From positions 1 to 64,000 of the forward strand of contig DATLUC010000031.1 of the NCBI GenBank assembly GCA_035533335.1: DNA of 64,000 nucleotides. Reading direction: 5' to 3'. The stretch is from DATKSS01 sp035533335. GTDB lineage: Bacteria > Chloroflexota > Dormibacteria > Dormibacterales > Dormibacteraceae. The translations under genes were made by a program, and so were the position numbers. The notes under the pieces were generated by a model. That model worked only from the letters and a program-made list of their open reading frames with translations. It did no database searches and was not told the origin of the DNA. The number at the start of each line of letters is the position of its first letter. The first letter of the stretch is position 1. Below are positions 59,202 through 64,000 of the stretch, one piece after another.

Positions 59202-59738
59202 ATGGCGACGGTCGAGCGTTACGGCCCCGGTGAGGAGGCCAGCAATTTCTCCGGTGGGGATTTCATCCTGGCCCACCGGCACAACCCGATCGCAGGTCTG
59301 ATCAGCCAGGCCGAGAAGAGACGGTTCCACGGCTCCGACGCAGCGTTTGCGCACTGGACCCATGCCGCGGTCGTGGTCGCCACCGATGGATCGCTGGTCG
59401 AAGCCGAGACGGCGGGGGTGAAGCGTAGCCCGATCTCGAGGTATCGAGATGACGAATACCATCTTGTCAGGCTGGGTTCTGGGTTCGATGCCGCCGGCCG
59501 TTCGCGGGCGGTGGCCTACGCGGAGGGACAGGTCGGCCAGGCTTTCGGGTTCCTCGACCTCTTCGGCGCCACCCTGTACCTGCTGTTCGGATGGCCCCTG
59601 CGCCTGATGCGGCGCAACCATCAGATCTGCTCCACGCTGGTCGTGCATGCGCTGCAGCAGGGCGGCCAGGCGGCTGACCTCGACCCACCGTTGACCCTGC
59701 CCGCGGATCTCGCGAAGCTGTACGACGCCCGGCCTTGA
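59202..59738 (+). CDS. Permuted NlpC/P60-like (YiiX/LRAT-type) cysteine hydrolase
   Basis: A 178-residue protein with a circularly permuted papain-like fold: GGDFILAHR, then the catalytic His in HWTHAAVVV and, later in the chain, the nucleophile Cys in HQICSTLVVHAL. The order His before Cys marks the permuted class, whose members include YiiX- and LRAT-like hydrolases. Substrate unknown. Short gaps to both neighbours suggest co-transcription. Confidence 0.7.
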   Translation: MATVERYGPGEEASNFSGGDFILAHRHNPIAGLISQAEKRRFHGSDAAFAHWTHAAVVVATDGSLVEAETAGVKRSPISRYRDDEYHLVRLGSGFDAAGRSRAVAYAEGQVGQAFGFLDLFGATLYLLFGWPLRLMRRNHQICSTLVVHALQQGGQAADLDPPLTLPADLAKLYDARP

Positions 59739-59759
59739 CGTGTCTACGATGAGGCTCGG

Positions 59760-60470
59760 ATGGCGAACGTGATCGACCGCAAGCGGCTGCAGCAGATGGT
59801 CGCCGCCGGCGCGCAGCTCGTCGAGGTGCTCCCGGCCAAGGAGTACGCCGAGGACCACCTGCCCGGCGCTGTCAGCCATCCGCTCCGCCAGCTGGAAAAG
59901 GAGTCCGCCCAGATCGACCGCAACCGCCCCGTCATCGTGTACTGCTGGGATGCTGCTTGAGACCTGGCACCCAGGGCCGCGGCGCGGCTCGAGGCGATGG
60001 GATTCCGGGAGATCCACGAGTACAGGGCCGGCAAGCTCGACTGGCTTGCGGCAGGCCTGCCGACCGAAGGCGACAACTCTCAACGGCCGCGTGCCGCCAC
60101 GGCGGCGCGCAAAGACGTGCCTACCTGCGGACCGGATGAGCGCCTGGGGGACGTTCGCGCGCGATCCGAAGCGGCGCGATGGGCCGCCACTGTCGTGGTG
60201 GACGACATCGGCGTTGTGCTCGGGCTGTTGCGCGCCAAAGAGCTCGCGATGGGAGATGACCTCCGGGTCGCCGAGGCGATGCGGCCGGGGCCGAGCACCT
60301 TCCGCCCTTACGTCCCCATCAAGGAGATGGCGGATTACATGACCCACCACAACCTCGAGAGCGCGCCGGTGACAACCTCCGACGGCAAGCTGGTGGGACT
60401 GCTCCTGCGCTCCGAAGCAATCGACCTCGCCGCCGGCTGCGACGACTGTGCCCGCAAGATGATCAGCTAG
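59760..60470 (+). CDS. Rhodanese-CBS domain protein with in-frame TGA (selenocysteine or nonsense)
   Basis: A single reading frame of 237 codons is broken only by TGA at codon 67 (59958-59960). Codons 1-100 are a rhodanese domain (AGAQLVEVLPAKEYAEDHLPGA, VIVYCWDAA, then after TGA DLAPRAAARLEAMGF and GKLDWLAAGLP). Residues 120-230 are two CBS repeats (LGDVRARSEAARWAATVVVDD and YMTHHNLESAPVTTSDGKLVG). From recalled homologues the loop usually reads CWDxxCDLSPRAA, so TGA stands at a conserved Cys; Cys62 is intact. If stopped, a 66-residue fragment results, and CBS part could restart at ATG 59997. Sulfur-transfer or redox-sensing roles are inferred. Confidence 0.7.
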
Positions 60471-60649
60471 CGGGTAATCCTGCCGCGACAATCTCGTAAC
60501 GCCGTCGCGCGCGCGCCTGCTTGCGGATCAGCCGGTGCGGGGTCTGAGATCCACCGCCGGCGTGGCCGGACGTGGGCGGGACCGCGAACGCGATCATAAA
60601 CCGCGCTCAAGCGCCTCACCGTCCTGCCGCCACTCGGTAAGGTGTTCAC
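60471..60649. other. Gene-free spacer before 6-phosphogluconate dehydrogenase
   Basis: About 180 bases between the rhodanese-CBS gene and gnd-like gene. I see no RNA gene, clear promoter boxes or repeats in it. Confidence 0.5.
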
Positions 60650-62077
60650 GTGGCTGAGCACGAGATCGGGATCATCGGCCTCGCCACGATGGGCCAGAAC
60701 CTGGCCCGCAACCTGGCTTCGCACGGCGTCCGGGTGGCCATCTACAACCGGACCCGGAAGCGGACCGATGAGTTCATGGCCTCGCACGGTGGCGAAGGAG
60801 AGTTCAAGCCGGCGGGATCCCTGGAGGAGCTGGCAGCCCTGCTCCAGCCGCCGCGCGCGATCCTGCTCATGGTCAAGGCCGGCGCGCCGGTTGACGATGC
60901 GATCGATGAGCTGGTCAACGTGCTGAAGCCCGGCGACACGATCATCGATGGCGGCAACTCGCTGTTCCACGACACGCGCCGCCGAGCCGCCGCAGTCGAA
61001 AAACGCGGCCTCGGCTATATCGGCGCGGGCGTGTCGGGTGGGGAGGAGGGAGCGCTCCTCGGGCCGAGCATCATGCCCGGCGGCACCCTCGAGTCATATG
61101 CGCGCGTGCAGGAGATGCTGACGGCGATTGCGGCCAAGGTCGATGGCGTGCCGTGCTGCACTTACATCGGGCCTGACGGCGCCGGACATTTCGTGAAGAT
61201 GGTCCACAACGGGATCGAGTACGCGGACATCCAGCTCATCGCGGAAACCTACGATCTCCTTCGGCAATGCCTCGGGCTCCCGGCCGGCGAGCTGGCCGCG
61301 CTCTTCGCCGAATGGAACAGGGGACGGCTGCAGTCCTACCTGATCGAGATCACCTCCCACGTGCTGGCCAAGCGGGATGGCGCCACCCAGGATGCCCTGG
61401 TCGACGCGATCGTGGACGAGGCAGAGCAGAAAGGAACAGGGAGATGGACCAGCGAGTCGGCGCTCGAGCTCGGCGTGCCCCTGACCGGGATCACGGAGGC
61501 GGTGTTCGCGCGGGCGCTGTCCAGTCAGAAGCAGCAGCGCGTCAAGGCGGCGCGGGTCCTGGCCGGCCCGGGTCCATCGAAAGCGCCGGGCGGGCTCGTC
61601 GACGACGTTCAAGAGGCCCTCTATGCAGCCAAAATCGTTGCTTACGCTCAGGGCTTCGAGCATCTCGCCGCAGGCTCGCGCGAGTTCGGTTGGAACCTCG
61701 ACATGGGCGCCCTGGCGACCATCTGGCGAGGGGGTTGCATCATCCGCGCCCAGTTCCTCGATCGGATCAAGGACGCATATGCGCGCACGCCCGATCTCCA
61801 GAACCTCATGCTCGACCCGTTCTTCCAGCAGGCTCTCGAGGCCGCACAGCCCGCGTGGCGTAGGGTCGTCAAGACCGCGGTGGACCAGGGCGTTCCGATC
61901 CCTGCCTTCGCCTCTTCTCTCGCTTACTACGACGGGTACCGGCGCGAGCGCGGCCCCGCAAACCTCATCCAGGGGTTGCGCGATTACTTCGGGGCCCACA
62001 CTTATCACCGCACCGACCGCGAGGGCGCCTATCACACGCGGTGGGCGCAGGATGGAACCGAGGTCCGGACCGACTAA
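60650..62077 (+). CDS. gnd: 6-phosphogluconate dehydrogenase, decarboxylating
   Basis: A 475-residue enzyme converting 6-phosphogluconate to ribulose 5-phosphate with NADP+. Motifs: GLATMGQNLARN at residues 10-21, IIDGGNSLFHDT, GVSGGEEGALLGPSIMPGG, and the catalytic KMVHNGIEYADIQLI. The length matches the long, dimeric form. GTG at 60650 is the start. Its end overlaps the convergent DUF3147-like gene by 4 bases. Confidence 0.95.
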   Translation: MAEHEIGIIGLATMGQNLARNLASHGVRVAIYNRTRKRTDEFMASHGGEGEFKPAGSLEELAALLQPPRAILLMVKAGAPVDDAIDELVNVLKPGDTIIDGGNSLFHDTRRRAAAVEKRGLGYIGAGVSGGEEGALLGPSIMPGGTLESYARVQEMLTAIAAKVDGVPCCTYIGPDGAGHFVKMVHNGIEYADIQLIAETYDLLRQCLGLPAGELAALFAEWNRGRLQSYLIEITSHVLAKRDGATQDALVDAIVDEAEQKGTGRWTSESALELGVPLTGITEAVFARALSSQKQQRVKAARVLAGPGPSKAPGGLVDDVQEALYAAKIVAYAQGFEHLAAGSREFGWNLDMGALATIWRGGCIIRAQFLDRIKDAYARTPDLQNLMLDPFFQQALEAAQPAWRRVVKTAVDQGVPIPAFASSLAYYDGYRRERGPANLIQGLRDYFGAHTYHRTDREGAYHTRWAQDGTEVRTD

Positions 62078-62491
62078 CGAGGCACCGGCTCGTGGTGAAG
62101 CATCTTCATCACCGCCGCATAGAGCGCCGTCGCGATGATGAGCCAGAGCGCCAGCGCCAGGACCAGGGTCGCGCCCACGCCGAGGTGCCCGACCAGCACG
62201 AAGACGGAAGTCGCGAACGCCACCATTGCCAGGGCCCCGAGAACGGCCCCTTCCGAATCGATGGCCGCCTCGGTCTTACCGGCCCGCTTCTGGATCAGCG
62301 TGAGCGAGGCGGGGAGGATGGCGGGAAAATCCCAGGAAGACGCCGCCCGCCCTTGTGCCGAATTTCAGCCCGATCAGCCCGGCCACCAGCGAGATGGCCG
62401 CCCCGAATCCAAAGCGCACCACATAGTCCTTGAAGGAGTGCTTTCGGACCTCGCCGGGCTGGACCCGCGGGATCACGCCAACAAGGCTCAT
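62074..62491 (-). pseudogene. DUF3147-like membrane protein, single-base frameshift
   Basis: The gene starts at ATG 62491 (overlapping the previous stop) and encodes DYVVRFGFGAAISLVAGLIG. At the TTTT run (plus-strand 62326-62329) the frame moves: with three Ts the sequence continues GFPAILPASLTLIQKRAGKT and on to two membrane helices ending MLHHEPVPR with TAG at 62074-62076. With four Ts it stops soon after. The 418-base span, one more than a multiple of three, agrees with a one-base insertion. It pairs with the intact relative upstream. May be a homopolymer sequencing error. Confidence 0.75.
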
Positions 62492-62832
62492 CGCAAGAAG
62501 AACCAGAACAACGCGCCGGCTGGGACCAGCCACGCCACCCAAGCGAGCACGCTTCCGGCGGCCGCGCCCACGCGCTCGACCAGGAAGGCGGCGGCCACGC
62601 TGTAGACGACCAGCCCGCACGCGCCGGCGATCATCCCGGCCGCGGACTGATGGACCTTGGCGGGACCCATCGCCAGGCCGGAGACCAGAAGGCTTGCCGC
62701 CGCCACCGAAGGGGCGGCCGAGAAGAGGCCGGCGAACATCTTGGGTTTGAGAATGTCGCTGACCATCGCGAACGCGACCACCAGCGCTCCGCCCGCCACT
62801 GCGCGGACGACGAGCAGGAGGATGGTACTCAA
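62488..62832 (-). CDS. DUF3147-like small membrane protein
   Basis: A 114-residue protein with about four membrane helices, including GGALVVAFAMVSDILKPK, MFAGLFSAAPSVAAASLLVSG and a C-terminal WVAWLVPAGALFWFFLR. It resembles its downstream neighbour in the FAGLFSAAPSV / FLGFPAILPAS type core, so both belong to the same family. TTG at 62832 overlaps the topoisomerase stop (TTGA). Function unknown. Confidence 0.65.
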   Translation of the reverse strand: MSTILLLVVRAVAGGALVVAFAMVSDILKPKMFAGLFSAAPSVAAASLLVSGLAMGPAKVHQSAAGMIAGACGLVVYSVAAAFLVERVGAAAGSVLAWVAWLVPAGALFWFFLR

Positions 62833-63998
62833 CCGGCTCGGCGGAGGTGACTCGCCAGCGACGCCGCCTTGGATACCTTGCGCGTCGCGGCGCGTCTGAG
62901 CAGCCTCAGCGCTGCACCCTCGTCGGCGCGCAGCATCGGCGGGGTCGAAGCGCTGCCCTCTACGAGCACCGATTCGAGAGACCCATTCAGGTATGTCTCG
63001 ATCACGGCAGGGTGGACGTAAGACCGCCGGCAGATCGCGCGCGTGTGCCCGAGCTTGCCGGCCACGGCGTCCACGGCCGCAACCACGTTTCGCCTTCCGT
63101 CCGTCTCGGATTCGAATCCCACCAGCTCCCGCAGCGCGCAGGTGGCGAGCACCGTGGCGGCCCACGTTCGGAAATCCTTGGCCGTGAAATCTTCGCCGCT
63201 CGCTTCGCGCAGATACTGGTTGACGTCGTCGGACGTGACATTACGGCGAGTGCCGGACTCGTCGATGTACTGGAAGAGATGCTGTCCGGGGAGCTCGTCG
63301 CATCGCTTCACCACGCGCGCGACGCGCGGGTTGGTCACGCCCACCTCGACTGGGCGCCCGCTCTTGCCCCTGAAGACAAAGCGGATGGTCGCACCCCTGA
63401 CCTTCACGTGCCGGCTGCGAAGGGTGGTCAGACCGAAGGAGCCGTTCTGCTGCGCGTACTCCTCGTTGCCGATGCGAACGAACGTGGTTTCCAGAAGCTT
63501 GACGATGGTCGCGACCACTTTCTCTCGGGGGAGGCCCCTGCGGCGCAGGTCGCGGGCCACCCGCCTGCGGATGCGCGGCAGCACCCTGGCGAAGCCGACC
63601 ATCCGGCCGAACTTGTTCTCATCGCGAACCTCTCGCCAGCGGGGGTGGTAGCGGTGCTGCTTGCGGCCGCGCGCGTCGCGGCCGGTCGCCTGGAGGTGGC
63701 CGCGCGGACGCGTGGTGATCCACACGTGCTCCCAGGCAGATGGGATGGCCAGCGAACGGATGCGCTCGAGCGTCTGGCGGTCGCGCACGACCTTGCCTTC
63801 GGGATCGGTGTAGACGAAGCCTCTGCCCTTGCGGGATCGCCTCAGGCCTGGCTCGAGGTCCGAGGCATAGGTGAGGCCTGCTTGCCTGGCGGCCTCTGCG
63901 CCGTCAGGTGGCCGCGTCAGGCCGCGGCCGGCGGCGTGGCTCCCGGGCCGCCCCATGTCGACTCGAGCGTGACCTGGAGCGTTCGTTTGCGTGCCCAC
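62829..63998 (-). CDS. DNA topoisomerase IB (poxvirus-type)
   Basis: A 389-residue bacterial type IB topoisomerase that relaxes supercoils through a 3'-phosphotyrosine. Catalytic residues: Arg in KFGRMVGFARVLP-adjacent and NVTSDDVNQYL regions, Lys in the VRGKSGRP-type beta-hairpin (FVFRGKSGRPVEV), the KDFRTWAAT box with Arg, and the nucleophile Tyr327 in CRRSYVHPAV. The GTG at 63998 is at the very edge, so the true start may be this, a downstream GTG/ATG (for example MGRPGSH), or outside the window. Confidence 0.88.
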   Translation of the reverse strand: MGTQTNAPGHARVDMGRPGSHAAGRGLTRPPDGAEAARQAGLTYASDLEPGLRRSRKGRGFVYTDPEGKVVRDRQTLERIRSLAIPSAWEHVWITTRPRGHLQATGRDARGRKQHRYHPRWREVRDENKFGRMVGFARVLPRIRRRVARDLRRRGLPREKVVATIVKLLETTFVRIGNEEYAQQNGSFGLTTLRSRHVKVRGATIRFVFRGKSGRPVEVGVTNPRVARVVKRCDELPGQHLFQYIDESGTRRNVTSDDVNQYLREASGEDFTAKDFRTWAATVLATCALRELVGFESETDGRRNVVAAVDAVAGKLGHTRAICRRSYVHPAVIETYLNGSLESVLVEGSASTPPMLRADEGAALRLLRRAATRKVSKAASLASHLRRAG

Positions 63999-64000
63999 AG

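Noticed and set aside
1..64000. CRISPR arrays, insertion sequences, prophage or integrative elements
   Set aside because: No regularly spaced repeats, transposase, integrase or phage genes were seen, and composition looks uniform throughout.

Overview
This 64 kb window is GC-rich, densely coding bacterial DNA with short gaps, many 4-base start/stop overlaps, frequent GTG/TTG starts and no gene-free stretch above 300 bases. The gene content (haem-copper oxidase operon with CtaG/CtaB, Liv-type and sugar ABC transporters, CGNR and GntR regulators, inositol genes, topoisomerase IB) suits a heterotrophic aerobic soil-type bacterium of Actinomycetota, Chloroflexota or Dormibacterota affinity. No rRNA, tRNA or marker gene fixes the phylum, so that is inference. 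I saw no CRISPR array, insertion sequence, phage gene or attachment site.

Layout. 0-4 kb: partial PfkB kinase, DHDPS-family lyase, Ca2+/H+ exchanger, aldo-keto reductase, small XRE regulator. 3.9-11.1 kb: respiratory operon (SCO1-like copper chaperone, cupredoxin, cytochrome oxidase subunits II, I and III, CtaG, haem O synthase, TlpA-like thioredoxin), followed by a broken half-aquaporin and a strong terminator. 11.5-21.4 kb: Liv-type ABC transporter with a FAH-family hydrolase, divergent GntR regulator, ketopantoate-reductase-like protein, oxalyl-CoA-synthetase-like ligase, and a frameshifted beta-propeller gene divergent from a CGNR regulator across a perfect inverted repeat.

23-48 kb is a large catabolic locus for myo-inositol or a related cyclitol. 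It has IolG, IolE, IolD, IolB and IolA homologues, two further Gfo/Idh/MocA oxidoreductases, an alcohol dehydrogenase, two TIM-barrel isomerases, two enolase-superfamily enzymes, an amidohydrolase and a Rieske protein. Transport is by an MFS carrier, an APC permease and a complete sugar ABC importer, and a LacI-family repressor is encoded inside. At least four promoters in the locus carry the same signal: a TTGAC(A/G) -35 box, a 17-base spacer, a -10 box, and then a TGGAACGTTCCA-like palindrome at the start of transcription, which defines a local regulon. The kinase (IolC) and aldolase (IolJ) of the classical pathway are absent. A transaldolase-family protein sits between IolA and IolD, suggesting a phosphorylation-independent route.

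48-64 kb is a mixed housekeeping region: beta-carbonic anhydrase, two tandem related small membrane proteins, EamA transporter, DUF47/PiT phosphate pair, UbiB kinase, alkaline-phosphatase-superfamily protein, endonuclease/exonuclease/phosphatase-family protein, EmrB-type MFS, 4CL-like ligase, permuted NlpC/P60-like protein, a rhodanese-CBS gene with an in-frame TGA at a conserved Cys position, 6-phosphogluconate dehydrogenase, two DUF3147-like membrane proteins (one frameshifted) and topoisomerase IB.

Four reading frames are interrupted by single small lesions (11.3, 20.5, 59.96 and 62.3 kb). Whether these are biological or assembly errors matters for their interpretation.
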